This document shows positions 1 through 7,921 of a stretch of DNA of 19,387 nt, piece after piece. Location of the stretch: assembly GCA_900753135.1 (NCBI GenBank), contig CAADXZ010000001.1, positions 1 through 19,387 on the forward strand, given 5' to 3'. Numbering within the stretch: the stretch's first letter is position 1; each line of letters begins with the position of its first letter. A program made the position numbers and the translations under genes. Source of the DNA: Clostridia bacterium (GTDB lineage: Bacteria; Bacillota; Clostridia; TANB77; UBA1234). The notes under the pieces were generated by a model that was not told the origin of the DNA, did no database searches, and saw only the letters and a list, made by a program, of their open reading frames with translations.

Positions 1-12
1 AGGCGTGCCTCA

Positions 13-51
13 CTCTTTACTTATGCAAAGGGAAAGTTAAGTTTTTCTTTT
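13..51 (+). promoter_or_regulatory. Possible leader hairpin or upstream terminator before rimP
   Basis: Bases 13-20 (CTCTTTAC) can pair with 25-32 (GCAAAGGG) around a UUAU loop, with one A-C mismatch and one G-U pair. A T-rich run follows at 42-51. This could be the terminator of a gene left of the window or part of an untranslated leader of the rimP operon. The remaining bases up to the rimP ribosome binding site hold no gene and no clear promoter; a TTGTAA at 62-67 has only a poorly spaced -10 partner (19 nt). Confidence 0.3.
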
Positions 52-132
52 ACATATAAACTTGTAATTTAAATGTAAAATTTTCTTAATACAGAGAATT
101 AGAGATTTTCAACTTTCTTGAAGGAGGAATAT

Positions 133-597
133 ATGACTAAATTAGAAAAAGAACTGGAAAAGATTATAGAACCTATTGTTAATGAATTAGGCTATTCTTT
201 ATATGATATTGAGTATGTAAAAGAAGGAAAAGAATGGTTTCTAAGACTATATATTGATAATGAGAAAGGCATAGATTTAGATGACTGCGAAAAAGTGAGT
301 AATGCAGTTAGTGATGAACTTGACAAAGTTGATCCTATCGAATCTGCATATTCTTTAGAAGTTTCTTCTTGTGGACTAGAAAGAAGATTAAGAGAGAAAA
401 AACATTATGAAGCAGCACTACAAAAAGAAGTTGAAATCGGACTTTTTAGAGCAATTGAAAAAGCTAAAAAGATTATTGGAAAGCTAGAGGAAGTTGACGA
501 TGAAAAAATAGTCGTTTTAGATGAAAAGAAAAATAAGATAGAAATAAATTTTGATAACATATCAAATGCAAAAATATTATTTAATTGGGAGGAATAA
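133..597 (+). CDS. rimP: Ribosome maturation factor RimP
   Basis: RimP (formerly YlxS/YhbC) is a cytoplasmic factor needed for maturation of the 30S ribosomal subunit. The 154-residue product has the expected family length and recognisable parts: an N-terminal alpha/beta domain with IEPIVNELGYSLYDIEYVKE, an acidic DLDDCEKVSNAVSDELD helix, and the conserved VSSCGLERRLR stretch (family usual form is SSPGLDRPL) before a C-terminal SH3-like barrel. The ATG at 133 is chosen because the Shine-Dalgarno AAGGAGG at 121-127 lies 5 nt before it; an upstream in-frame TTG at 118 would place that site inside the coding region. It is the first gene of the conserved nusA operon, 5 nt before nusA. Identification rests on sequence pattern plus conserved position and is secure. 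Confidence 0.96.
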   Translation: MTKLEKELEKIIEPIVNELGYSLYDIEYVKEGKEWFLRLYIDNEKGIDLDDCEKVSNAVSDELDKVDPIESAYSLEVSSCGLERRLREKKHYEAALQKEVEIGLFRAIEKAKKIIGKLEEVDDEKIVVLDEKKNKIEINFDNISNAKILFNWEE

Positions 598-602
598 GAA
601 AA

Positions 603-1661
603 ATGAATAAGGAATTTTTTGAAGCATTGGAAGAATTAAGTGTAGAGAAAGGAATAAATAAGGAGTATTTACTTGATGCAATTGAGTCAGCTTTGGTTAC
701 AGCTTATAAAAAGAATTTCAACTCACAAGAAAATGTAAAAATTGTTATAGATGAAGAAAAAGCTTCAATAAAAGTATATTCATTAAAAGAAGTTGTTGAA
801 GAGGTTTTTGATCCAGCGATAGAAATTTCTGTTGAATCAGCACAAAAGTACAAAAAGAGAGCTGAAATTGGAGATGTAGTTGAGGTTGAAATTACACCAA
901 AAGATTTTGGAAGAATCTCTGCACAAACAGCTAAACAGGTTATTATTCAAAAGATAAGAGAAGCTGAAAGAGAAATAGTTTTCAGTGAATATTCTGATAG
1001 ACAAGGTGAAATTGTTAGTGGATTAGTTCAAAAGGTTGATAAAAATGTTATGATTGTTGATCTTGGAAAGATTGAAGGTGTTATGACAGCTAATGAACAA
1101 ATCGAGGGCGAAGAATATCACGTTAATGATAAAATAAAAGCTTACGTTTTGGAAGTACAAAAAAATAGCAAGGGTGTTCCTCAAATGTTGATTTCAAGAA
1201 CTCATCCAGGATTCGTAAAAAGACTTTTTGAACTTGAAATTCCTGAAATTTATGAGGGGCTAATTGAAATAAAAAATATCGTTAGAGAAGCTGGTTCAAG
1301 AACTAAAATTGCGGTATATTCAAAAGATATGAATATTGATCCTGTTGGTTCTTGCGTTGGACCAAGAGGAATAAGAATTCAAAATATATTAAACGAATTA
1401 AGAAATGAAAAAATAGATGTTGTTGAATGGAGTGAAGATCCAGTTCAATATATAGCTTCTGCATTAAGCCCAGCTACAGTTTTAGCTGTTGATATTAATC
1501 AAGATGACATGTCATCAAAAGTTGTAGTGCCAGATAATCAATTATCTCTTGCGATTGGTAAAGATGGACAAAATGCAAGATTATCTGCAAAACTTACTGG
1601 ATGGAAAATTGATATAAAGAGTGAGAGTCAGATAAAAGAAGAAATGGGTACAAATAATTAG
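603..1661 (+). CDS. nusA: Transcription termination/antitermination factor NusA
   Basis: NusA binds RNA polymerase and nascent RNA and modulates pausing, intrinsic termination and antitermination. The 352-residue protein shows the Firmicutes layout: an N-terminal polymerase-binding domain (about residues 1-130), an S1 domain from about 135 (GEIVSGLVQKVDKNVMIVDLG), and tandem KH domains with GPRG at 253-256 and a second GxxG loop GKDG at 319-322. It has no C-terminal acidic repeats, as expected outside Proteobacteria. The start at 603 follows GGGAGGA at 587-593, which overlaps the end of rimP; the in-frame TTG at 585 would sit in that site and is rejected. The gene lies between rimP and rnpM and is surely cotranscribed with both. 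Confidence 0.97.
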   Translation: MNKEFFEALEELSVEKGINKEYLLDAIESALVTAYKKNFNSQENVKIVIDEEKASIKVYSLKEVVEEVFDPAIEISVESAQKYKKRAEIGDVVEVEITPKDFGRISAQTAKQVIIQKIREAEREIVFSEYSDRQGEIVSGLVQKVDKNVMIVDLGKIEGVMTANEQIEGEEYHVNDKIKAYVLEVQKNSKGVPQMLISRTHPGFVKRLFELEIPEIYEGLIEIKNIVREAGSRTKIAVYSKDMNIDPVGSCVGPRGIRIQNILNELRNEKIDVVEWSEDPVQYIASALSPATVLAVDINQDDMSSKVVVPDNQLSLAIGKDGQNARLSAKLTGWKIDIKSESQIKEEMGTNN

Positions 1662-1679
1662 TTTTAAGAAGGTGAATAT

Positions 1680-1943
1680 ATGAAAAAAATTCCATTAAGA
1701 CGTTGCTTGGGGTGCTATGAATCTAAACCTAAAAAAGAATTATGCAGAGTTGTTAAAACTACAAATGGTGAGATTTGTATAGATAAAACAGGAAAGATTA
1801 ATGGCAGAGGTGCATATATTTGTTATAATGTTGAGTGTTTAGAAAAGGCAATAAAAGCAAAAAGACTTGAAAAAGAATTTGAAACAAATATTTCAGATGA
1901 AATATATTCGAATTTAAGGAGAGATATATTAAGTGATAAATAA
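1680..1943 (+). CDS. rnpM: RNase P modulator RnpM (YlxR family)
   Basis: This 87-residue protein belongs to the YlxR family (DUF448), a nucleic-acid-binding fold. The Bacillus subtilis member has been renamed RnpM because it binds RNase P RNA and tunes its activity. Visible signatures are the N-terminal RRCLGC (Cys9 and Cys12), the central GRGAY at 42-46 that marks the family, and a second Cys pair in YICYNVEC. Many homologues keep a single CxxC; here four cysteines could support metal binding, which is inference. An AAGGTGA site precedes the ATG. The gene overlaps the start of ylxQ by 11 nt, so the two are translationally linked. Confidence 0.93.
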   Translation: MKKIPLRRCLGCYESKPKKELCRVVKTTNGEICIDKTGKINGRGAYICYNVECLEKAIKAKRLEKEFETNISDEIYSNLRRDILSDK

Positions 1944-2256
1944 AGTTTTTTCTATGCTAGGTCTTTCTATGAAGGCTGGAAAGCTTGTGTGTGGAACTGA
2001 TGTATGTATTGAAAATATTAAAAATAAAAAAGTTTTTTTAATAGTAATTGCAAATGATGCATCAGAAAATACAAAAGAAAAATTTGAAAGATTGTGCAAA
2101 CAATATGAAATAAATCTTATATATTTTGGAGATAAATTTTCTTTAAGTAGAGCGGTTGGCAAAGTTGATAAGGTTGTATATGCTGTTTTAGATAAAGGGT
2201 TTAGTGAAAAAATATTGCAAATTGAAAAGGAAAATCAAAAGGGGGCTACAAATTAA
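1933..2256 (+). CDS. ylxQ: L7Ae-family RNA-binding protein YlxQ
   Basis: YlxQ is a small L7Ae/L30e/S12e-type protein; the fold binds kink-turn RNAs, but its physiological target in bacteria is not settled. The 107-residue product shows the family opening (SMLGLSMKAGKLVCGTD, with the typical AGKL(V)xG pattern) and the VFLIVIANDASENTKEK segment that corresponds to the L7Ae core. Translation starts at a GTG at 1933, inside the end of rnpM, after AAGGAG at 1916-1921. The stop at 2254-2256 is one base before the infB ATG, so termination and initiation are almost coupled. Position between rnpM and infB is diagnostic. Confidence 0.9.
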   Translation: MINKVFSMLGLSMKAGKLVCGTDVCIENIKNKKVFLIVIANDASENTKEKFERLCKQYEINLIYFGDKFSLSRAVGKVDKVVYAVLDKGFSEKILQIEKENQKGATN

Positions 2257-2257
2257 T

Positions 2258-5200
2258 ATGGGAAGAATGAAAGTACATGAATTAGCTAAAGAATTGAATA
2301 TGACAAGCAAAGAACTAATGGATAAACTAATTAAGTTAAATTATAATGTAAAGAGCCATTTGTCTACGCTTGAAGAAGATGAGGTTGAAAAAATAAAAAA
2401 ACAACTGAAAGAAAATAATTTTAATTCAGCTTCAAATGGTAAAAATGAAAAAGATATTCCTAAAAAGGAAAAGAAGCCAATAGCTCCTGTTATCATAAGA
2501 AGAGAGGTTACTAGAATAGAGAGTAGTAATCCACAAATTAAAAGGATGGATAGTAAAGAATCATCTAGAGATGAATTAGGTGTTGTTCAAAGAAGAACTG
2601 ATACATCTATGAATATTAAATATAGAACCCCTCCAAGACAAATAGGAAGTATAACCCCTAAAACAGAAGTATCAAAAACAGAGCCTGTAAAAAATGAAGT
2701 AAAGAAAGTTGAATCTCTAAAAGTTGATTCTAAAAAGGAAGACATCAAAGAGGAAATAGTATCAAAAGAAAAAGTTATCGAAAATGTAGATAAAAAGAAT
2801 ATAGCAGTTAAAGAAGAAATTAAAAAGGAAGAAATAAAGCCTATTGTTAAAGAAGAAACAAAAGGTAAAAACAAACCTAAAGAAATACCAGTATTAAAGG
2901 ATGAAGTTGAAGTGAAAAAAGAGCAACCAAAAATGGAATCTATTGAAAAACAAAATAATAAACAAAGATTTGAAAATAGAAATGCGGATAATCAATATCA
3001 AAAACAAAGACAAGATAATAATAGAAACAATCAAGAAAGATTTCAAAATAATAATCAAAATAGATATCAAAAATTTGATGGAAATAAAGAGGGCAACAGA
3101 GATAATAGATTTGATAATAAGAGAAATGATAATAGATTCCAAAAAGATAATAAATTTCAAAATAATAAAGATCAAAGAAATAATAATGATGGAAATAGGC
3201 AAGGTGGCTATAATAAAGATCAACGTAAATTCAATAACAATAGTAATAGACCTGCACAAACTAGAGAAAATAAAGTAGAAAAAGATATAAAGGGAATTAT
3301 TGCTGCTAATACAGAAATATCTACTAAAGAAGCAGGAAGAGAAGCTGTTAGAACTGGTTATAAAGATAAAGAAAAAGATAACAGAAAATTTGAAGAATCA
3401 ACTAAGAAAGTAAGTAAATCAAGAAGCTCTAGAGCAGAAAGAGATGATATCAACTATGATAAACTAAAGGATTTACAATCTGAAAGCAATTTTTCAAATA
3501 TGTTTAACGATACAGATAGTAAAATGTTTGATTACTATGATTTATCTAGAGGAAAAGGCAAAAAGAAAAATAAGAAAAAGCCAACTGAAAGTAAAGAACA
3601 TATTGATCAAAAAATATTTGAACTTACAGATATTGATTTGCCAGAAACAGTTACAGTTAAAGAACTTGCTGAAAAATTGAAAAAACAAGCATCTGAAATT
3701 ATTAAAAAATTAATGGGATATGGTGTTTTAGCAACACTTAACAACGAATTAGATTTTGATACAGCATATTTAGTAGCTAGTGAATTTGGAGTAACTGCTC
3801 ATAAGAAAGAAACTTTATCTGATGAGGATATTCTATTTGATGATACAGATGATAATGAAGATGAATTAGTTCCAAGACCTCCAATAGTAGTTGTTATGGG
3901 ACATGTAGACCATGGTAAGACTTCACTTCTTGATGCTATCAGATCAACAAATGTAATAGAAAAAGAAGCTGGTGGTATCACACAGCATATAGGTGCTTAT
4001 AAAGTTGAAATAAATGGAAGAGAGATTACATTTATAGATACTCCTGGACACGAGGCTTTTACAGCTATGCGTGCAAGAGGAGCACAAGTTACAGATGTTG
4101 CAATTATAGTTGTAGCAGCTGATGATGGTATAATGCCACAAACAATTGAAGCAATAAATCATGCTAAAGCAGCTGGAGTATCAATAATTGTTGCTATAAA
4201 CAAGATTGATAAAGAAGGTGCCAATATAGATAGAGTAAAGCAAGAGATAATGGAATATGGTTTGGTACCTGAAGAATGGGGTGGCGATACGATTTGTGTT
4301 CCAATATCAGCAAAACAACACAAGAACATTGACTCATTATTAGAAATGGTTTTACTTGTTGCTGACATGAAAGAACTAAAAGCTAATCCAAATAAACAAG
4401 CAAAAGGAACTGTATTAGAAGCAAGACTTGATAAGAATACTGGTATTACAGCATCACTTCTTGTACAAAGAGGAACATTAAACATAGGCGATACAATTGT
4501 TGTAGGAAGTGTAATAGGAAAAATCAGAGGAATGATAGATGATAAGGGACAAAAAGTTAAAGCTGCTGGTCCATCAACACCAGTTGAAGTTATCGGTCTT
4601 TCTGAAGTCCCAGAAGCTGGTGAAGTATTTTACGAAGTTGAAAATGAAAAAGTTGCAAAACATTTAATAGATAAGAGAAAACGTAAACAAAGAGAAGACA
4701 TGTTAAAAATGGCTGCACCAGTTACATTAGATAATCTATTCAATCAAATTGAAGAAGGTAAATTGAAAGATTTGAACATAATAATAAAAGCAGACTTAGC
4801 AGGTTCTGTTCAAGCTTTGAAAGCTTCACTTGAAAAGATAAGAAATGAAGAGGCAAGAGTTAGAATTATTCATAGTAATGTTGGTGGAATCACAGAATCA
4901 GATGTTACACTTGCAAAAGTAACGAATTCAATAATAATAGGATTTAATGTTAGAGCTGATTCAACAGCAAAATCAATGGCAGAAAAAGAAGGAGTACAAA
5001 TTAATTTATATTCAGTAATTTATAATGCTATTGATGATGTTACAGCAGCATTAAAGGGAATGTTAAAACCAAAATATAAAGAAGTAATTCAAGGTACAGC
5101 AGAAGTAAGGCAAACATTTAAGATTACTAATGTTGGTATGATTGCGGGATGTTATGTATTAGACGGAAAGATAGTAAGAAATTCTGGACTTCGTGTAATT

Positions 5201-5371
5201 AGAGATAATGTGGTAATTCATACAGGAAAGCTTTGCTCATTAAAGAGAATGAAAGATGATGCAAAAGAAGTTGCTGCAGGTTATGAATGTGGTGTTCAAA
5301 TTGAAAGCTATGAAGACATTAAAGTTGGTGACAAGATTGAATCATTCATACTAGAAGAAATTAAGCAGTAA
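2258..5371 (+). CDS. infB: Translation initiation factor IF-2
   Basis: IF-2 is the GTPase that places initiator fMet-tRNA on the 30S subunit and promotes subunit joining. The 1037-residue product is long for the family because of its N-terminal half. In order: an IF2_N module (about 1-55), a Lys/Glu-rich linker, an Asn/Arg/Gln-rich low-complexity stretch (about 231-332), a second IF2_N-like helix bundle before 520, the G domain with G1 GHVDHGKT at 548-555, DTPGH from 594 and NKID from 648, then beta-barrel, linker and C-terminal tRNA-binding domains ending EEIKQ. The ATG at 2258 follows a purine-rich GGGGG at 2241-2245; the ATG at 2267 is possible. An upstream in-frame start at 2204 lies inside ylxQ and is rejected. 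Confidence 0.97.
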   Translation: MGRMKVHELAKELNMTSKELMDKLIKLNYNVKSHLSTLEEDEVEKIKKQLKENNFNSASNGKNEKDIPKKEKKPIAPVIIRREVTRIESSNPQIKRMDSKESSRDELGVVQRRTDTSMNIKYRTPPRQIGSITPKTEVSKTEPVKNEVKKVESLKVDSKKEDIKEEIVSKEKVIENVDKKNIAVKEEIKKEEIKPIVKEETKGKNKPKEIPVLKDEVEVKKEQPKMESIEKQNNKQRFENRNADNQYQKQRQDNNRNNQERFQNNNQNRYQKFDGNKEGNRDNRFDNKRNDNRFQKDNKFQNNKDQRNNNDGNRQGGYNKDQRKFNNNSNRPAQTRENKVEKDIKGIIAANTEISTKEAGREAVRTGYKDKEKDNRKFEESTKKVSKSRSSRAERDDINYDKLKDLQSESNFSNMFNDTDSKMFDYYDLSRGKGKKKNKKKPTESKEHIDQKIFELTDIDLPETVTVKELAEKLKKQASEIIKKLMGYGVLATLNNELDFDTAYLVASEFGVTAHKKETLSDEDILFDDTDDNEDELVPRPPIVVVMGHVDHGKTSLLDAIRSTNVIEKEAGGITQHIGAYKVEINGREITFIDTPGHEAFTAMRARGAQVTDVAIIVVAADDGIMPQTIEAINHAKAAGVSIIVAINKIDKEGANIDRVKQEIMEYGLVPEEWGGDTICVPISAKQHKNIDSLLEMVLLVADMKELKANPNKQAKGTVLEARLDKNTGITASLLVQRGTLNIGDTIVVGSVIGKIRGMIDDKGQKVKAAGPSTPVEVIGLSEVPEAGEVFYEVENEKVAKHLIDKRKRKQREDMLKMAAPVTLDNLFNQIEEGKLKDLNIIIKADLAGSVQALKASLEKIRNEEARVRIIHSNVGGITESDVTLAKVTNSIIIGFNVRADSTAKSMAEKEGVQINLYSVIYNAIDDVTAALKGMLKPKYKEVIQGTAEVRQTFKITNVGMIAGCYVLDGKIVRNSGLRVIRDNVVIHTGKLCSLKRMKDDAKEVAAGYECGVQIESYEDIKVGDKIESFILEEIKQ

Positions 5372-5404
5372 ATTCTATTGATTTTAAAATAATAAAATTA
5401 ACAA

Positions 5405-5498
5405 GTCTTCAGCTACAATTAAAAATTTGAGAATCTTTTCTTTTTAGTCTTTTGAATAAAAAAAAGAAAATCTCACATACAAAAAAGTGGCTGAAGAC
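5405..5498 (+). other. Two-part imperfect hairpin in the infB-rbfA gap
   Basis: The 196-nt gap after infB can fold into one long structure. Outer stem: 5405-5416 (GTCTTCAGCTAC) pairs with 5487-5498 (GTGGCTGAAGAC) over 12 bp with one G-U wobble. Inner stem: 5429-5432 plus 5436-5445 pair with 5461-5474 over 14 bp with a 3-nt bulge at 5433-5435. The two stems are separated by a symmetric internal loop of 12 + 12 A-rich bases, and the apex is a 15-nt loop at 5446-5460. No T-run follows, so it is not a typical intrinsic terminator. It may be a structured RNA, an RNA-processing site or a miniature element; no function is assigned. Confidence 0.6.
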
Positions 5499-5567
5499 GA
5501 CGTTGACTAATGAGGTATTATAAATTTCAAAAACTATTTTGCATTATATACCAGAAAGGAACGTAAA

Positions 5568-5936
5568 ATGGAAAGAGTAGAAAGAATTGAAGAGGAAGTA
5601 AAGAAAATAGTTAGTAAGGTTATAGATAGAGATTTAAAAGATCCAAGACTTACAGGACTTATAAGTGTTACAAAAGTTGATGTTTCAAGAGATTTGAAAT
5701 ATTGTAAAATTTATGTGAGTATGCTAGGTGTTGCAGATCAAAAAGAGGCAATGGATGCATTAAAATCTTCAGCAGGTTTTGTAAGAAGAGAAATTGGAGC
5801 AAATATAAGAATGCATTCAACACCAGAAGTTAAATTTGAATTTGATGATTCAATCGAATATGGAAATAAGATTCAAAAGATGATAAATGATTTAGATATT
5901 AAACCTATTGAAAACGATAGTGAAGAAGGGGACTAA
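5568..5936 (+). CDS. rbfA: 30S ribosome-binding factor RbfA
   Basis: RbfA binds the pre-30S subunit near 16S helix 1 and is needed for late 16S rRNA maturation and growth in the cold. The 122-residue protein has the expected length and family signatures: the opening helix RVERIEEEVKKIVSKVIDRD, the conserved DPRLTGLISVTKVDVSRDL, the KIYVSMLG strand and the end-of-domain pattern IRMHSTPEVKFEFDDSIEYG (KH-type fold). AAAGGA at 5555-5560 precedes the ATG by 7 nt. It lies downstream of infB after the structured gap and 3 nt before nrnA. An unusually short acidic tail (ENDSEEGD) closes the protein. Confidence 0.96.
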   Translation: MERVERIEEEVKKIVSKVIDRDLKDPRLTGLISVTKVDVSRDLKYCKIYVSMLGVADQKEAMDALKSSAGFVRREIGANIRMHSTPEVKFEFDDSIEYGNKIQKMINDLDIKPIENDSEEGD

Positions 5937-5939
5937 GTT

Positions 5940-6893
5940 ATGTCAGTTTTAGATAGCATAAAAGAAAAAATTGAAAATGCAAATTCAATTTTAATATTAA
6001 CACATGAAAATCCTGATGGAGATGCAGTTGGTAGCTCTATAGGTTTTATGCATGGATTAAAAAAACTAGAGAAAAATGTGGATGTATATATACCTGAATT
6101 AAGTAGAGTTTATGATTTTTTACCTGGTTATGAAGAAGTAAAAACAAAGCTTACAGGCGATGAAGAATATGATTTGTGTATAGCTTTAGATAGCAGTGAT
6201 GTTGAAAGACTTGGATTAGGAAAAGAGTGGTTTAAGAAAATAGGAAATACTATCGTAATAGACCATCATATAACAAATCAAAACTTCGGAGATGCTAACT
6301 ACGTTAATGCAGTTGCTTCATCAACTTGTCAAAATATAATTGTTATTTTAGCATCACTTGAAGTTGCTATAAATAAAGACATGGCAACGTGTATATACTC
6401 TGGAATGCTTACAGATACAGGCGGATTCAGATATAATGTTCAATCAGAAACTTTCGAATTTGCTGGAATGCTTTTAGAAACGGGAGTAGATATAGCTAAA
6501 ATATATAGAAGATTGTTTGATGAAACAACTGAAGCAAAAACAAGGCTATTAGCAAGGGCACTTGATAGATTAGAAATTTTAGAAAATGGTAAGATTGCAT
6601 TTACATATATAACACAACAAGATTTTGATGAATTGCATAATGAAGATGGAGATCAAGAAAACATTGTTAATTATGGAAGAAATATTGAAGGTGTAGAAGT
6701 ATCAATATTCATAAGAGAAAAAGACGGAAACTATAAAGTTAGTTTGAGATCAAATGAATATGTTGATGTATCAAGAATTGCAGCAAAATATGCTGGTGGC
6801 GGACATATTAAAGCAGCAGGATTTGAACTTGCAATGCCTTTTGAACAGGCGAAAGAAACTGTTGTAAAAGAAATAGCTAGTCAACTTAAATAA
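5940..6893 (+). CDS. nrnA: Bifunctional oligoribonuclease / pAp phosphatase NrnA (DHH family)
   Basis: NrnA degrades 2-5-nt RNA fragments and can dephosphorylate 3'-phosphoadenosine 5'-phosphate; it replaces Orn in Firmicutes. The 317-residue protein carries the DHH signature in order: HENPDGD at 22-28, DSSD at 84-87, DHH at 108-110, TDTGG at 158-162, and the DHHA1 substrate-binding motif GGGH at 286-289. All metal-binding residues expected for Mn-dependent phosphoesterase activity are present. The gene begins 3 nt after the rbfA stop with an AAGGGG site inside rbfA, so coupling is likely. In this locus it is a standard member of the nusA operon. Related DHH enzymes acting on cyclic dinucleotides (GdpP) carry extra N-terminal domains that are absent here. 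Confidence 0.94.
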   Translation: MSVLDSIKEKIENANSILILTHENPDGDAVGSSIGFMHGLKKLEKNVDVYIPELSRVYDFLPGYEEVKTKLTGDEEYDLCIALDSSDVERLGLGKEWFKKIGNTIVIDHHITNQNFGDANYVNAVASSTCQNIIVILASLEVAINKDMATCIYSGMLTDTGGFRYNVQSETFEFAGMLLETGVDIAKIYRRLFDETTEAKTRLLARALDRLEILENGKIAFTYITQQDFDELHNEDGDQENIVNYGRNIEGVEVSIFIREKDGNYKVSLRSNEYVDVSRIAAKYAGGGHIKAAGFELAMPFEQAKETVVKEIASQLK

Positions 6894-6895
6894 GA

Positions 6896-6928
6896 AATAA
6901 TCCCTTAGTTAAAAACTAAGGGATTATT
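6896..6928. other. Perfect 13-bp palindrome between nrnA and truB
   Basis: AATAATCCCTTAG at 6896-6908 is exactly complementary to 6916-6928, with a 7-base loop whose ends could add two more pairs. On the + strand it is followed by AAAACGAT, not a T-run; on the - strand it is followed by a T-rich TTTCTTATTT. It begins 3 nt after the nrnA stop. It may be a transcript-stabilising 3' hairpin, a weak attenuator within the operon, or a terminator for antisense transcription. Confidence 0.7.
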
Positions 6929-6985
6929 AAAACGATATAAATTAAAAATTGCATGGATACTGTAAAAGAGGAGAGAAAATATCAA

Positions 6986-7813
6986 ATGTTAGATGGAATT
7001 TTAATCATAGATAAACCAGCTGGAATAACATCACATGATGTAGTTGCAAAAGTAAGAAGAGCATTGAAAACTAAAAGAGTTGGACATACAGGTACTTTGG
7101 ACCCACTTGCAACAGGTGTACTAGTTGTGTGTGTTGAAAAAGCTACGAAACTTGTAAATTATTTGGCATGTGATGAGAAAACTTATGAAGTGGAAATGAA
7201 ATTTGGAATAAAAACAGATACAGGCGATATAACGGGAAAAATAATTGATGAGGATACCAACTATGATATAGACATGAATAAAATTAAAAGAACATTGGAT
7301 AAATTTATTGGAAAGCAAGAACAGATACCACCTATGTATTCTGCAATAAAAGTAAATGGAAAAAAGTTATATGAATTAGCTCGTGAGGGAATTGAAATAG
7401 AACGAGAAGCAAGAAAAATTGAGATATTTGAAATAAAAAACATAGAATGGAAAGACGAAACATTGAAATACACAGTACATTGTTCAAAAGGAACTTATAT
7501 AAGAAGTTTGTGCGAAGATATTGCAGGAGAGCTTGGAACTATAGGAACAATGACTAACTTAAGAAGGATTCAATCAGGTGAATTTCAGGTAAAAGATGCA
7601 ATAAAAATAGAGGATATATCAGAAAAAAAAATAATATCAATAGAAAAACTTTTCGACAAAGAAATTGATGTAAAAAACAATTTAAAAGAACTCCTAAATG
7701 GTATGAAAATTCAGTGTATAAGACCAGATGGACTATACAAATTATATGCTGACAAATTTATAGGTATAGGAAAAATAGAGAAGAATTATTTAAAAAGAGA
7801 AATAATTTTGTAG
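6986..7813 (+). CDS. truB: tRNA pseudouridine(55) synthase TruB
   Basis: TruB converts uridine 55 in the T-loop of tRNAs to pseudouridine. The 275-residue protein has motif I GHTGTLDPLATG with catalytic Asp39, preceded by the family start DGILIIDKPAGITSHDVV, then the FGIKTDTGD segment, IPPMYSAIKVNGKKLYELAREG, and the CSKGTYIRSLCEDI motif. The C-terminal tail is a short, PUA-like remnant rather than a full domain, common in this phylum. The ATG at 6986 is chosen because it gives the usual MLDGILIIDKP start and follows GAGGAG at 6968-6973; an upstream ATG at 6953 would bury that site. It is the last gene of the operon here; ribF and rpsO do not follow. Confidence 0.95.
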   Translation: MLDGILIIDKPAGITSHDVVAKVRRALKTKRVGHTGTLDPLATGVLVVCVEKATKLVNYLACDEKTYEVEMKFGIKTDTGDITGKIIDEDTNYDIDMNKIKRTLDKFIGKQEQIPPMYSAIKVNGKKLYELAREGIEIEREARKIEIFEIKNIEWKDETLKYTVHCSKGTYIRSLCEDIAGELGTIGTMTNLRRIQSGEFQVKDAIKIEDISEKKIISIEKLFDKEIDVKNNLKELLNGMKIQCIRPDGLYKLYADKFIGIGKIEKNYLKREIIL

Positions 7814-7921
7814 AAAATGGAAAATGAAAAAATTTGCGAGAATACCTTAAATATGTAAAAATATAAATATACTTAAGTAAGGGAAAGTATTGCTAGAAAA
7901 AATAATTTAAGGAGAATTTAT

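Noticed and set aside
1929..2162. Minus-strand open frame opposite ylxQ
   Set aside because: It is fully covered by a conserved gene on the other strand and has no recognisable protein features.
2894..3278. Long open frames on both strands opposite and across the infB low-complexity region
   Set aside because: Their Ile/Phe/Leu-rich or Ile/Lys-rich composition is what the A-rich Asn/Lys codons of infB give in other frames; no ribosome binding site or motif supports them.
5503..5524. TTGACT plus TATAAA as a promoter for rbfA
   Set aside because: The spacer is only about 10 nt, too short for a sigma-A promoter.
7840..7890. CCTTA...TAAGG inverted repeat upstream of rlmD
   Set aside because: Only five outer pairs are perfect and the inside is AT-rich, so the fold is weak and expected by chance.
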